The notes beneath the pieces are model-generated. The model was not told the DNA's origin. It did no database searches and saw nothing but the letters and a program-made list of their open reading frames with translations. A stretch of 64,000 nt of DNA from Shewanella sp. SNU WT4 (GTDB lineage Bacteria; Pseudomonadota; Gammaproteobacteria; Enterobacterales; Shewanellaceae): the NCBI RefSeq assembly GCF_006494715.1, contig NZ_CP041151.1, positions 1,302,001-1,366,000 on the forward strand, read 5' to 3'. A program made the translations under genes and the position numbers. Shown piece after piece: positions 48,933 through 59,039 of this stretch. How positions within the stretch are numbered: position 1 is the first letter of the stretch; each line of letters begins with the position of its first letter.

Positions 48933-50996
48933 ATGGATTCTAACTCGTTACCCCTAAGTGTTGATCATCTTAGCTCGCCTGCTATTTCCCTTTCAGCCAC
49001 TTTGTTGCTGCAATTAGCGCAGCTACAGGCTCAATTTATTCAAGGCCAGGCGGTGCGCGTAGCCCTCACTCGAGTGCTTGCTGAGCACAGTCAGGCGAGC
49101 GTTGTGCTACTCGTCGACATCAATGAACTCGATAATGACGCTATGCCGTTAAGTTGCTCGTCGAGCTCAGCGATTACTAGTGTTAATGCTAACTATTGGA
49201 GTGAAATCCGTCATTGGCCGCATGCGCCAGAGCCCAAATGTGTCCATGCTTGGCTGCATTATAGCGTTTGGCCAATTGCTAACTCTTCATTAGTCATTTT
49301 CTTTGCGCAACCGGATGCCAAGTGGCAAGACACCTTAAGCGAAAAGCAGCAGATACTGACAGATATTATTTATCCTATGTTAGTAGCGCCCAAGCCCTTA
49401 ACTATCCCTGTGCCTGTCGCCACGAATACCAATAATGTATTTCAGAATATTGTTGATAGCTTTGAATACATGACCATGATCATTCAAGTGGATAGCAGGG
49501 GTATCCCGATTATCGCTTATGCCAATGATGCGACCGCAAAAATCAGTCATTACCTTATTGGCGAACTGATTGGTAAACCCATAGCTATGCTATTTGCACA
49601 GCACGATAAGCAAGTGACTGACTTTGAAAGTTTTAATGATGCGCTCACTCAATTTACCGGTTTTGATGGTGAAATTAAGATGAATCGACATCATGATGAA
49701 ACCACCATAATGAAAGTGAACTTGTTTGCAGTTAACCTCGCGTCAGAAACTGTGAGCGTCTTAATTGCTCATGATATTTCCATGGAATTGCAGATGCAGC
49801 AAGCCATGTCGCGCACCCAAAAAATGCAGGCATTAGGGCAGTTAGTTGGTGGTATTGCCCATGATTTCAATAATATTTTAGGTGTGCTTAAAGGCAACCT
49901 TGAATTAATGCAGTTAAAGAATCGCCAAGAAAGCTTAGATAAATATCTCACTACTGCCTTTAAAGCCTGCTCACGGGGAACCGACTTAACTCGGCGTTTA
50001 TTGCAATTTTCACGGCAAGAACAATTTAATGCGCAAAACTGCAGTATCAACGAGGTCATTAGTGGCTTAAAAGATATCTTCGATAAATCCCTGACGGCGC
50101 AAGTACAAATTGCCATGGAGTTTGGTGCAGACCTTGATGATATTTGCGTGGATCGCGGTGATTTAGAAGATGCCATGCTCAACATGACTATCAATGCCAG
50201 AGATGCCATGGAGGGGGTCGGTGCTCTGACCATACGCACAGGTCAAGAGTGGCTTGGCGGCAAACTGCCTGGCTCCTTAACTGATACTCAAGTTAAGAGT
50301 GGCCATTATGTGTGGATATCAGTTAAAGACACAGGCTGCGGCATACCTTTACATTTAGTTGAAAAAATCTACGAGCCGTTTTTCACCATGAAAGATAAAA
50401 GCAAAGGCACTGGGCTTGGCTTATCTATGATTTATGGATTTGTAAAACGCTCCCACGGCTATATGAGTGTGGTGGATACCGGCCCTCATGGCACTGAGTT
50501 TAAAATGTGGTTCCCAGCACAAGAGAAGAAAGCTCATCAGGCAGTGATAGATACCGATACTAATCTGCTTCATTACCCTAAAGTAATGAGTCCATTTAAG
50601 GTGTTAATCGTTGATGATGAACCCGAAATCGTGGCAGTAGTGCAAGACTATTGTGAAATATTAGGCATGACCATAGAAACTTGTACTGATCCTGTCACCG
50701 TCAGTCGTAAATACAGCGGTGGCAATTGCGATGCGCAGTTATTAATTACTGATGTGCTTATGCCTGGGGGGCTCAACGGTTACAACTTGGCGCAAAACTT
50801 ACAAGAAAATAACCCGTCATTGTCGGTATTACTGATATCAGGATACATACATGACATAGGAATTAGTAAACAGAAAGAAATGCCGTACCCGGTATTGAAT
50901 AAGCCTTTTGATATTAAAGGGCTGATTAAGGCGATGTTAAAGCTTGGGATTAAGTTCACTGGTGTTGATGACAAGGATGAATCATGGAAAAGCTAA
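48933..50996 (+). CDS. Hybrid sensor histidine kinase (PAS-HisKA-HATPase-REC)
   Basis: A 687-residue soluble-looking kinase with no membrane segment. Residues 1-150 form an unassigned, possibly GAF-like sensor; about 170-285 resembles a PAS domain; the phospho-accepting His310 is in GGIAHDFNNILG; the ATP site is marked by NARDAM (Asn421), DTGCGIP (Asp466) and GTGLGLS; a receiver domain (about 555-665) carries Asp607 and Lys657. It overlaps the next gene by 13 bp, so it probably signals through that regulator. The stimulus is unknown. Confidence 0.88.
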   Translation: MDSNSLPLSVDHLSSPAISLSATLLLQLAQLQAQFIQGQAVRVALTRVLAEHSQASVVLLVDINELDNDAMPLSCSSSSAITSVNANYWSEIRHWPHAPEPKCVHAWLHYSVWPIANSSLVIFFAQPDAKWQDTLSEKQQILTDIIYPMLVAPKPLTIPVPVATNTNNVFQNIVDSFEYMTMIIQVDSRGIPIIAYANDATAKISHYLIGELIGKPIAMLFAQHDKQVTDFESFNDALTQFTGFDGEIKMNRHHDETTIMKVNLFAVNLASETVSVLIAHDISMELQMQQAMSRTQKMQALGQLVGGIAHDFNNILGVLKGNLELMQLKNRQESLDKYLTTAFKACSRGTDLTRRLLQFSRQEQFNAQNCSINEVISGLKDIFDKSLTAQVQIAMEFGADLDDICVDRGDLEDAMLNMTINARDAMEGVGALTIRTGQEWLGGKLPGSLTDTQVKSGHYVWISVKDTGCGIPLHLVEKIYEPFFTMKDKSKGTGLGLSMIYGFVKRSHGYMSVVDTGPHGTEFKMWFPAQEKKAHQAVIDTDTNLLHYPKVMSPFKVLIVDDEPEIVAVVQDYCEILGMTIETCTDPVTVSRKYSGGNCDAQLLITDVLMPGGLNGYNLAQNLQENNPSLSVLLISGYIHDIGISKQKEMPYPVLNKPFDIKGLIKAMLKLGIKFTGVDDKDESWKS

Positions 50997-52078
50997 CTCT
51001 TTGGGTTGTAGACGACGATATAGATTATGGTGAGCTAATTAAGGAAGTATTAGCCGATGACTATCATCTTAATGTTTTTAATAATGCAAAAGATTATGAG
51101 GCCGCCCTACTGGATGTTATTCCAGATATTATCTTAATGGATATCAATTTACCTGATAAAGATGGCATAACCTTATGCCAAGAATTACAACTTCGTCATA
51201 GCCAGGTGGCAGTGGTGTTTGTCTCCGGCATGAATACTTTAGAAGAGCGTCTTCGCGCTTATAATGCTGGCGGCGTAGATTTTGTCGCTAAACCTTTTGA
51301 GCTCAAAGAGCTCATCATCAAAGTCAGTGCGGTGGCGAGTTATCAGCAAAAGCAAAAAGTGTTAGCACAGGCTGAAAGTCTATCGCGCAGTATGGCATTT
51401 CAATCTATGACCGAATCGGCGCAGTACGGTTATGTAATGCAATTTTTCCGCCAATGTTTCTTATGTCATGACTATCAATCATTAGCGAACGCTTTTTTCA
51501 ACGTGATGGCGCAGTTTGATTTAAATACTTGTCTTGAAATTGTCACCGATAAACCAGAGTACTTCGCGCCGGCCGGCGTTGCGATTAGCCCCATAGAAAC
51601 CAATATTTTGGAGTTATTAGATAAGCAAGGCAGGCTTTATGATTTTGGTAATCGTACTGTGTGTAGTGACAAGCATGTCTCATTTTTAATCAAGAATATG
51701 CCTATGAATGATGATGTGCTTTATGGGCGTATTCGGGATGTGATTGCTGTGATTGTTGAAGGGGTTGAGGCGCGTGTGATGGATATTCGGCGCGAGCAAG
51801 CGATGTCGAATGCAATTGTCGATATTAAAGTACTGTTAAAAGAGTTAGGCCAATCAATTGCAGAAAACGACACCAAATTCCAATTAGCATTGGAAAAAAT
51901 CAATATCGATATTCATTCAAGTTTTCATGTACTCGATATGAATGAAGAACAAGAGGATTATTTCGCCAATATAGTTAAGAAGAACCTTAAGCAGGCGAAC
52001 TCGGCGCAAGATGCTTTCTTGCATTTGCAGTTATCCTTAAATACCGTGATGTCAGTCTTAGAAGCTACTTCAGAATAA
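50984..52078 (+). CDS. Response regulator with unrecognised C-terminal domain
   Basis: A 364-residue protein. The receiver (1-120) is complete: Asp10-12, phospho-acceptor Asp53 in LMDINLPDKDG, Ser81 and Lys103. Residues about 125-364 form no DNA-binding, GGDEF, EAL or HD-GYP domain that I recognise. That region has a CxxC (Cys158, Cys161) in QCFLCHDY, a mixed alpha/beta centre (about 165-265) that may be GAF-like, and a helical C-terminus. It overlaps the kinase gene and is followed 93 bp later by the hemerythrin gene. Confidence 0.8.
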   Translation: MEKLTLWVVDDDIDYGELIKEVLADDYHLNVFNNAKDYEAALLDVIPDIILMDINLPDKDGITLCQELQLRHSQVAVVFVSGMNTLEERLRAYNAGGVDFVAKPFELKELIIKVSAVASYQQKQKVLAQAESLSRSMAFQSMTESAQYGYVMQFFRQCFLCHDYQSLANAFFNVMAQFDLNTCLEIVTDKPEYFAPAGVAISPIETNILELLDKQGRLYDFGNRTVCSDKHVSFLIKNMPMNDDVLYGRIRDVIAVIVEGVEARVMDIRREQAMSNAIVDIKVLLKELGQSIAENDTKFQLALEKINIDIHSSFHVLDMNEEQEDYFANIVKKNLKQANSAQDAFLHLQLSLNTVMSVLEATSE

Positions 52079-52094
52079 TGTGAGTTAGATCATA
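52079..52094 (+). promoter_or_regulatory. CRP-like site before the hemerythrin gene
   Basis: TGTGA-GTTAGA-TCATA fits the CRP half-site layout with one mismatch in the right arm. It directly follows the response regulator stop. Confidence 0.35.
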
Positions 52095-52171
52095 TAAATA
52101 ATTATGAGTTGCAAGGTATAGTGGATAAATATCGTTCAATGAATACGGCTAGCAGGCATTAAGGATAAGTT

Positions 52172-52711
52172 ATGCTAAAGCGATTAATGCAAGATCATCG
52201 GCATATAAGTATCTTACTTTCTATTCTTGAGCGTAAGACCAGTAAGCTCGAAAGTGGCGAGAATATTAACTTTAACCTAGTTAAAGATATTGTTAGTTAT
52301 ATGCAAGAATATGCTGAGCATAGCCATCATCCACTCGAAGATATTGTCTATGAATATTATCTAGAAAAGACACAAGATAAGATGACCGCGAATCGTTTAG
52401 CGGGCGAGCATATTGAATTGAATGCTGCGACCGCAGCCTTGATGGCATCATTAACTATGATTTTAAATGATGTCGTCATCCCTCGGGAAAAATTGATTAG
52501 AGATCTTCATCAATACGTGACGCAGCAACGCAGTCACATGCATTATGAAGAAACCGCTATCTTCCCTGAATTAGAACATAGATTCAGCCCTAGTGATTGG
52601 GAAGCTGTGGGTGACTTTTGTCAAATAAAGTTAATTGAAGACCCTTTATTTAGTGACAATGACACACAGCTCTTCCAAGAGCTAAAAGATTTTATCAACA
52701 CTGATAGTTAA
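52172..52711 (+). CDS. Hemerythrin HHE-domain protein
   Basis: A 179-residue four-helix protein. Probable di-iron ligands: His9 in QDHRH, His50/His53 and Glu56/57 region in HSHHPLED, His80 in AGEHIEL, and His122/His124 with Glu126/127 in SHMHYEETAIFPELE. Such proteins bind oxygen or react with NO or peroxide. The final Ser and stop codon lie inside the target duplication of an IS256 element, but the coding sequence is intact. Confidence 0.85.
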   Translation: MLKRLMQDHRHISILLSILERKTSKLESGENINFNLVKDIVSYMQEYAEHSHHPLEDIVYEYYLEKTQDKMTANRLAGEHIELNAATAALMASLTMILNDVVIPREKLIRDLHQYVTQQRSHMHYEETAIFPELEHRFSPSDWEAVGDFCQIKLIEDPLFSDNDTQLFQELKDFINTDS

Positions 52712-52713
52712 TA
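52706..52713. repeat. Target site duplication of IS256 element (left)
   Basis: AGTTAATA, identical to 54007-54014 on the other side of the element; the two bases GG that follow make the exact boundary ambiguous by up to 2 bp. Confidence 0.8.
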
Positions 52714-54006
52714 GGTAGTGTTCATAATTCTGTGTCATTTCAGTAAAATATTCAAAAACAGGAATGACACATGACCCAACCTTTTAACTTCGAACAAGCC
52801 CTTAAAGATCTGCAGTCAGGTAAAAGCCTCACAGGTAAAGACAGCATTCTTGGTCCACTGATCAAGCAACTCACTGAAGCGGCTCTCCAGGCTGAGCTTG
52901 AGCAGCATTTAGCGCATGATCCTCTGCCTAATCGTAAAAATCGCAAAACCCCTAAGACCATTAAGCATCCGTCCGGTAACTTTGAGTTAGACACCCCTAG
53001 AGACCGCAATGGCACTTTTGAACCTCAGTTGATTAAGAAAAATCAAACTACGCTAACCGATGAAATCGAACGTAAAGTGTTATCGATGTTCAGTATAGGT
53101 ATGAGCTATCGCGATATTAATCAACATGTTGAAGATATGTATGGGATCAATGTATCTAACGCAACAGTCAGTGCTATCACTGATAAACTCATCCCCGAAC
53201 TTAAAGCGTGGCAACAGCGCCCATTAGATAGCCATTATCCTATCGTTTGGCTTGATGCGATACATTATAAAGTCAAAGAGGATGGGCGTTACGTCAGTAA
53301 AGCCGTTTACACATTGTTAGCGCTTAATATGAAAGGAAAAAAGGAAATTTTAGGGCTTCATTTATCCGAAAATGAAGGCGCTAATTACTGGCTATCCGTA
53401 CTGACCGATCTTAATAATCGTGGTGTAAAAGATATTCTTATCGCCTGTGTTGACGGCTTGACCGGTTTCCCTGAGGCGATAGCCAGTATCTTCCCTAATA
53501 CGGAAACACAGCTAGGTGTTATCCACCAGATCCGCAACTCAATGAAGTATGTCGCCTCAAAACATCAGAAAGCGTTTATGGCTGATTTAAAGCCTGTGTA
53601 TCGAGCCGTGAGTAAAGAAGCCGCAGAGATGGCATTGGACGAACTGGAGGCCAAATGGGGTGATGCTTATCCGCTGGTAATCAACTCTTGGCGTCGCAAA
53701 TGGCATAATTTGTCCCATTATTTTAGGTACCCAGAACATATCAGGAAAGTGATTTACACGACCAATGCCGTTGAGGCGGTACATCGCCAATTTAGAAAGC
53801 TCACCAAAACCAAAGGTGCTTTTCCTAATGAAAATAGCTTGTTGAAGCTACTTTATGCAGGCATATTAAACGCCTCAGATAAATGGACCATGCCAATCCA
53901 CAATTGGAGCCTTTGTTTATCTCAGTTAGCGATTTATTTTGAAGGGCGTTTAGATAGCGTGCTAGAAATTTAAAAATTAGCCTGACACAGAATTTTGAAC
54001 GCCCTC
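52714..54006 (+). mobile_element. IS256-family insertion sequence, complete
   Basis: About 1,293 bp, bounded by 24-bp imperfect inverted repeats (52714-52737 and 53983-54006, 19 of 24 matching, sharing AATTCTGTGTCA) and an 8-bp direct repeat AGTTAATA. It holds one intact transposase gene. Both size and 8-bp duplication fit IS256. All parts look undamaged, so insertion seems recent and the copy may be active. Confidence 0.9.
52771..53973 (+). CDS. IS256-family (mutator-type) transposase
   Basis: A 400-residue transposase. An N-terminal DNA-binding region ends with ELDTPRDRNGTFEPQLI, followed by the DDE core: Asp in VWLDAIHYKV, Asp in IACVDGLTGFPEAI and Glu in TNAVEAVHRQFRK. Full-length for the family and unbroken. 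Confidence 0.95.
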   Translation: MTQPFNFEQALKDLQSGKSLTGKDSILGPLIKQLTEAALQAELEQHLAHDPLPNRKNRKTPKTIKHPSGNFELDTPRDRNGTFEPQLIKKNQTTLTDEIERKVLSMFSIGMSYRDINQHVEDMYGINVSNATVSAITDKLIPELKAWQQRPLDSHYPIVWLDAIHYKVKEDGRYVSKAVYTLLALNMKGKKEILGLHLSENEGANYWLSVLTDLNNRGVKDILIACVDGLTGFPEAIASIFPNTETQLGVIHQIRNSMKYVASKHQKAFMADLKPVYRAVSKEAAEMALDELEAKWGDAYPLVINSWRRKWHNLSHYFRYPEHIRKVIYTTNAVEAVHRQFRKLTKTKGAFPNENSLLKLLYAGILNASDKWTMPIHNWSLCLSQLAIYFEGRLDSVLEI

Positions 54007-54014
54007 AGTTAATA
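54007..54014. repeat. Target site duplication of IS256 element (right)
   Basis: AGTTAATA, the partner of 52706-52713. Confidence 0.8.
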
Positions 54015-54015
54015 G

Positions 54016-54039
54016 GCAACGCCTAGGCGCTGCTTTTTA
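54016..54039 (+). terminator. Displaced terminator of the hemerythrin gene
   Basis: GCAACGCC-TA-GGCGCTGC, an 8-bp stem with one A-C mismatch, followed by TTTTTAT. Before IS insertion it lay about 5 bp after the hemerythrin stop codon; now 1.3 kb separates them. Confidence 0.65.
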
Positions 54040-54231
54040 TAAAATAGCGTCAATATCCACTTCAATATCGCAGAGGCTGTCGATGTCTTGAAGCTCTTTG
54101 AGTAAGCGGCGCTTATCTTTGATTGCTTCAATTTCACGCCATTTACGTTTTTTGCTGTTGCGACGATTTGGCTTCTCTATGACATTGTCATCTTCACGAT
54201 CTAACATACTTCCATAGTCTAAGCGATCCAT
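54037..54231 (-). CDS. DUF3545-family small protein
   Basis: A 64-residue, highly charged protein: MDRLDYGSMLDREDD, a basic centre RRNSKKRKWREIEAIKDKRRLLKEL and an acidic tail. This matches DUF3545, found in Shewanella and Vibrio relatives, function unknown. The ATG at 54231 has a GAGG upstream; the frame extends 15 codons further but without conservation. Confidence 0.75.
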   Translation of the reverse strand: MDRLDYGSMLDREDDNVIEKPNRRNSKKRKWREIEAIKDKRRLLKELQDIDSLCDIEVDIDAIL

Positions 54232-54340
54232 GGTGACCTCCTCTGCAAATGTAATGGTCAAACAAAGAAATACCATAACTTAGGAAGAGGATGCAACATC
54301 TATGTTTCAAATTTGTTAAGAAACAAATAAATATACGCAA

Positions 54341-54366
54341 AAAAAAACAGCCCGCAGGCTGTTTTA
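54341..54366. terminator. Terminator after pgi (minus strand)
   Basis: ACAGCC-CGCA-GGCTGT with a run of A on the left (T-run on the minus strand), 15 bp past the pgi stop. Confidence 0.8.
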
Positions 54367-54380
54367 TACTCTGGGCTCAA

Positions 54381-56018
54381 TTAAATATGAGCTTGCTTGA
54401 AGAGGTTAATCAATGAATTGCTTGATGAATCAAGTGCTTGGCATTGTTCGTCAGCATTTAAACGCGTGAGAATGTCATTGCCTAAGTTTTTACCTAATTC
54501 AACTCCCCACTGATCAAATGAGTTCACATCCCAAATAGCGCCCTGAACGAATGTTCTATGTTCATAAAGTGCAATCATAGCGCCTAAGGTAGCTGGAGTT
54601 AACTTATCCATCAATAAGGTGTTGCTCGGCTTATTGCCGGCCATAAACTTATGTTTAGCAATTAAATCTTTTTGTTCTTCACTCAAAGCGCTGGCGGATA
54701 ATTCTGCTTTGGCTTCATCATATGTGCGACCTTGCATCAGTGCCTGGGTTTGACCAAAACAGTTAGATGCCAATTGCACATGATGCTCACCCAGAGGATT
54801 GTGGCTTTGTAATGGCAAGATAAAATCCGCAGGGATTAAGCCGGTGCCTTGATGCAGCAATTGATGATAAGCATGTTGGCCATTAGTGCCTTCACCCCCC
54901 CAAATCACAGGTCCTGTGGTGTAATCCACATCGGTGCCATTTAACGTGACTGACTTACCATTGCTTTCCATATCTAATTGCTGGAAATAAGCCGGTAAAC
55001 CACGCAAATAATGATCATAGGTCAGGACCACGTGAGACTGCGCTTGATAGAAGTTGCTGTGCCATAAGCTGATAAGTGCCATGATCACTGGCATATTCTC
55101 TTCAGCTGGGGCTTGCTTGAAATGGGTATCCATTTGGTTGGCACCGCGCAGTAATTGGCGGAAATTATCCATGCCAATCATTAACGCAATCGGTAAACCA
55201 ATCGCTGACCATAGTGAGTAACGACCACCTACCCAATCCCACATCGGGAAAATGTTGTCAGCATCAATACCAAATTCAGTGGCTTTGGCAACATTAGAGC
55301 TCACGGCCACAAAATGCTTAGCGACATCGGCTTGCGCCGCGCCATTGGCCAAGAACCAGTCTTTGGCGCTAAGGGTATTGGTCAGCGTTTCTTGTGTGCT
55401 AAAAGACTTGGATGACATGATGAACAAGGTGGTTTCATTGTTCAGCTTGTTAAGCTTTTCGGTCAGGCTAGTGCCATCAACATTGGCAACATAATGGCAC
55501 TTTAAGCTCTTGCTCCAATATGGGCGCAGGGCCTCAGAAACAATTTTTGGGCCTAAGAATGAACCACCAATACCAATACTGACGATATCAGTAATGGTTT
55601 TGCCAGTATAACCGCGCCATTGTCCTTGAGTGACTCGCTCAACAAAGTCTTCCATCTTGGCTAAAGTGGCTTGAACTTCTGGCACTATATTGATGCCATT
55701 CACTCGAATATCATCAGTAGCATCAGCACGCAGCGCAGTATGCAGTACAGCGCGGCCTTCAGTGGTGTTGATAATATCGCCATTAAACATGGCTTGCACT
55801 TTTTGAGTTAACTGCGCTTCTTTAGCTAAGGCAAATAATGCAGCTAATACGGCATCATCGATACGGTTTTTTGAGTAATCGAGTAATAAGCCACAAGTTT
55901 TGAGTGAAAACTGATCGAATCTGTTCGGATTCTCGCTAAACATTTGACGCATGTGCGGCAAATGTTTAGCCATAAGTTGTAAGTTCTGCCAATGTTGGCT
56001 TTGGATTAAGCGAGTCAT
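54381..56018 (-). CDS. pgi: Glucose-6-phosphate isomerase
   Basis: A 545-residue enzyme that interconverts glucose 6-phosphate and fructose 6-phosphate. [28 protein letters not shown], the [18 protein letters not shown] loop and the C-terminal [10 protein letters not shown] are intact. The ATG at 56018 has GGAG upstream. It starts 20 bp after tal, so the two form an operon. Confidence 0.96.
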   Translation of the reverse strand: MTRLIQSQHWQNLQLMAKHLPHMRQMFSENPNRFDQFSLKTCGLLLDYSKNRIDDAVLAALFALAKEAQLTQKVQAMFNGDIINTTEGRAVLHTALRADATDDIRVNGINIVPEVQATLAKMEDFVERVTQGQWRGYTGKTITDIVSIGIGGSFLGPKIVSEALRPYWSKSLKCHYVANVDGTSLTEKLNKLNNETTLFIMSSKSFSTQETLTNTLSAKDWFLANGAAQADVAKHFVAVSSNVAKATEFGIDADNIFPMWDWVGGRYSLWSAIGLPIALMIGMDNFRQLLRGANQMDTHFKQAPAEENMPVIMALISLWHSNFYQAQSHVVLTYDHYLRGLPAYFQQLDMESNGKSVTLNGTDVDYTTGPVIWGGEGTNGQHAYHQLLHQGTGLIPADFILPLQSHNPLGEHHVQLASNCFGQTQALMQGRTYDEAKAELSASALSEEQKDLIAKHKFMAGNKPSNTLLMDKLTPATLGAMIALYEHRTFVQGAIWDVNSFDQWGVELGKNLGNDILTRLNADEQCQALDSSSNSLINLFKQAHI

Positions 56019-56037
56019 CAAACACTCCTTTGTTATG

Positions 56038-56994
56038 TTAGGCCGTTAAACGGGCAGTTAACATGACTTCTAATTTTGCTTGGTCGATGGCAAAATTGCG
56101 TATGCCTTCAGCCAGTTTCTCAACGGCCATGGCATCTTGGTTATATTCCCAGCGGAATTGCGCTTCTGTCATAGGTGTTGGTGCTGGCACTAATGTCGTG
56201 GCGGCTTGTAACTTAGCTACAACCTTAACGTCAGAATTAGCCAACTCTTCTAATAAATTCGGGCCAATGGTTAAACGATCGCAACCCGCTAACTCAATAA
56301 TTTCACCGGTATTTCTAAAGCTAGCGCCCATTACCACGGTTTGATAACCGTGTTGCTTGTAGTAGTTATAGATTTCAGTCACTGACACTACGCCAGGATC
56401 TTCACTGGCAGAATAATTAAGGCCAGTATCTTTTTTGTACCAATCTAAAATGCGGCCAACAAATGGCGAGATTAAGTGCACGCCAGCTTCCGCACACGCA
56501 CGCGCTTGAGCAAAGCTGAATAATAAGGTGAGGTTACAGTTAATACCTTGCTGTTCTAATTGCTTGGCAGTGCAGATGCCTTCCCAAGTAGAGGCGAGCT
56601 TAATCAAAATTCGTGAGGTATCTATACCTGCGGCTTGATACAGACCCACTAATTTTTTAGCTTTTTCGATAGAGGCGGCTTGATCAAACGATAGGCGAGC
56701 ATCAACTTCAGTCGACATGCGACCTGGAACCGACTTTAAGATCTCAACCCCGATATTCACGGCCAGCTTATCGCCAGCATCGGCAATTTGAGTCGCTAAA
56801 TCTTGGCTTTGTGATTTGGCATAAGCGATTGCATCATCAATTAAGTGAGCATACTCAGGAATTTCTGAGGCTTTTAAGATTAATGATGGGTTGGTGGTGG
56901 CATCTTGTGGTTGGTAGCGTTTGATAGCTTCAATATCACCGGTATCAGCAACGATAGTGGTTAAAGCTTTAAGTTGCGCTAATGTACTTGCCAT
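56038..56994 (-). CDS. tal: Transaldolase
   Basis: A 318-residue TalB-type transaldolase of the pentose phosphate pathway. [12 protein letters not shown], the Schiff-base Lys in [12 protein letters not shown] and [11 protein letters not shown] are the family marks. First gene of tal-pgi. Confidence 0.96.
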   Translation of the reverse strand: MASTLAQLKALTTIVADTGDIEAIKRYQPQDATTNPSLILKASEIPEYAHLIDDAIAYAKSQSQDLATQIADAGDKLAVNIGVEILKSVPGRMSTEVDARLSFDQAASIEKAKKLVGLYQAAGIDTSRILIKLASTWEGICTAKQLEQQGINCNLTLLFSFAQARACAEAGVHLISPFVGRILDWYKKDTGLNYSASEDPGVVSVTEIYNYYKQHGYQTVVMGASFRNTGEIIELAGCDRLTIGPNLLEELANSDVKVVAKLQAATTLVPAPTPMTEAQFRWEYNQDAMAVEKLAEGIRNFAIDQAKLEVMLTARLTA

Positions 56995-57140
56995 GAATTA
57001 CATCCTTCTCAATGATGGCCGAAAATAGGCATAGAGAGTATTAGAAGCGATTTTTGCCGATATTCCAACCTTTGCTGAAAAAAAATTACATTTCTGAATC
57101 TAAATGAGTTTAGTGATTGTATTTTATTGCTAAATTTATT

Positions 57141-57170
57141 CAAAAAAAAAGCCGCTATGATAGCGGCTTT
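57141..57170. terminator. Terminator after the OmpA-like gene (minus strand)
   Basis: GCCGCTA-TGA-TAGCGGC with nine A on the left, giving a T-run for the minus-strand transcript. Confidence 0.85.
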
Positions 57171-57186
57171 GGCAGTTTCGTAAAGA

Positions 57187-58281
57187 TTAACGCATTACTG
57201 GCGCCATTTGTACCACGCTCACGTGAGCTTCGATACGACGGTTAGCAGCATTGGCTTCAGCTGAATTACCTTCCATTAATGGCTGGGTAATACCATAGCC
57301 TTTGGCAGAGATTCTGCTTGCGGCAATACCGAATTTTTCTTCCAGTACTTGAGCCACCGCTTCAGCACGTTTTTGTGACAGAGTCATATTGTAGTCTGGC
57401 TTACCAACATTAGAGGCAAAGCCCTTGATGACTACAGTTGAATCTGGGTTGTTATTCATGAACTCGGCTAATAAACCCACTTCATCGTAACTGGTTTGAT
57501 CCAGTACTGCTGAGTTGTTAGCAAATTTTGCATCAACGTCGAGCTCTTGAGCGGTTTCCGCCATAACGGTACAGCCTTGAGCATCCACTAAGTAACCCGC
57601 TGGAGTGTCAGGACAAGCATCTGAGCTATCAGGTACGCCATCGTTGTCAGAATCCAGTACGACTGGTGGCGCTACCGGCGCAGGAGTCGCCACTTCAGAA
57701 CCAAAACGATAGCTTAACTCTAAGCCCCAATAGTTACTTTCCATATCTAAAGTATTCCACTTGGAATCTTCAAGATTCTCATAACGGCGATACTTAGCTT
57801 GTAACTTCAGGTTTTCAGTAAGGTTGTAACCCAGACCTACGCCATAATAAGGAGCAACACCATTGTCTGAGTAGTACTCAGAGCCCCATTGCTTGTTATT
57901 TGACAGGATATACTTCATGGCGCCTGCTTCAGCAGATAAACTCCAGCTGTCAGCAAAAGGCCACACGGCTACTAAGCCTAAGGTTGCACCCTTAGCACCA
58001 ACATCGTTTAACTTGTCGCTATAGTCGGTCCACACCGCTTGGCCTAAATCGCGATAGCCAAGTTCAAGACCTAAATAATCATTGAACATGTAACCTGCAA
58101 ACACATCCCATGCATACGGATCATCTTCACCGCATGTCTTCATGGTTTTTTGGTCACAATTCGGCTGATAGTTATTGACGCCGACACCAGCACCTACATA
58201 CCAAGGTGTTAATTCTTGAGCAGCAGAGGCCATCAAGGGAAAACAAGCAGCAACTAAAACTAACTTTGATAAGTGTTTCAT
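57187..58281 (-). CDS. OmpA-family outer-membrane protein
   Basis: A 364-residue outer-membrane protein: signal peptide (about 1-20, ending MASAAQE), an N-terminal eight-strand beta-barrel (about 25-195), a Pro-rich hinge with a thrombospondin type 3-like acidic repeat (DSDNDGVPDSSDACPDTPAG), and a C-terminal peptidoglycan-binding OmpA domain (about 245-355; AKGYGITQPL, ANRRIEAHV). Single gene with a terminator. It anchors the outer membrane to the wall. Confidence 0.92.
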   Translation of the reverse strand: MKHLSKLVLVAACFPLMASAAQELTPWYVGAGVGVNNYQPNCDQKTMKTCGEDDPYAWDVFAGYMFNDYLGLELGYRDLGQAVWTDYSDKLNDVGAKGATLGLVAVWPFADSWSLSAEAGAMKYILSNNKQWGSEYYSDNGVAPYYGVGLGYNLTENLKLQAKYRRYENLEDSKWNTLDMESNYWGLELSYRFGSEVATPAPVAPPVVLDSDNDGVPDSSDACPDTPAGYLVDAQGCTVMAETAQELDVDAKFANNSAVLDQTSYDEVGLLAEFMNNNPDSTVVIKGFASNVGKPDYNMTLSQKRAEAVAQVLEEKFGIAASRISAKGYGITQPLMEGNSAEANAANRRIEAHVSVVQMAPVMR

Positions 58282-59039
58282 ACATTCTCCAGTTCCATTG
58301 CCAATGCCATCAGTCAGTTATTTACTGGCTTTTAATGTCATATCACAGTCAGGCATTGGTGTGTTTTGTGTTGTGGTGTGTTGTGATATGTTTAAAAGAT
58401 TCTAGCTTATGTTGCGAATAATATCATACGCGTTTCAAGCGGTCATTATTAATAATTTCATGTTGGTTAAAGGTTGTTAATCTGTTGGTTTCGGCTGTTT
58501 TTTGACACTTTAGTAAGCTAATCGCATTGGGAACTAGAAATTATTTTGGAATGGTGCGGTAGGTCGGTATATTAGCCAAAGTTAAGCTAGTAAAATTGAG
58601 TGTAGAACGCCTGCTGCTTCAATTGACGCTTATGTCTCGTATTGCTCCCAATCACTTAGCCATTAAGTTAACTGTTAATTAGCCACAATAAGTCAGTGGC
58701 TATGGGCATGTGTTGAATGGAGTCATTGAGACATTAACCCTAGCGTTCATTGTTTTTTGCGGTAAGGCTTAGGTTAGTGAGTTTAGGTTGGTGGTTTGTT
58801 GCACTATGATGCTGATAGGTTGGCTAACTGTAGAGCAAGTGGTTTAGTGCGAGACAGATCACGCGGTTTTTTGTAAAACCTATGCTATTTTGATCCGCTG
58901 GTTCAGAAACACAATTGAATAAGTTTGCATAAGTATTCGAATAATTAAATTACAACAAAACTCTGCACCAGTTATCACTAAGATTCATTCACCACAGCAA
59001 GCTGTTATGGCTTACTGCAACGGGAAGAAGTAGAACGAT
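58282..59039. other. 758-bp gene-free divergent region (ompA-like / alanine symporter)
   Basis: I find no plausible coding frame, tRNA or riboswitch consensus. It must contain both promoters. The only motif noted is a weak CRP-like palindrome at 58848-58863. The middle 300 bp show nothing I can assign. Confidence 0.5.
58848..58863 (+). promoter_or_regulatory. Weak CRP-like site upstream of the alanine symporter gene
   Basis: TGCGA-GACAGA-TCACG has the CRP spacing with one mismatch in each arm, about 180 bp before the gene. Confidence 0.25.

Noticed and set aside
58282..59039. Glycine riboswitch upstream of the alanine symporter gene
   Set aside because: The conserved core segments of the glycine aptamer were not found in this region.
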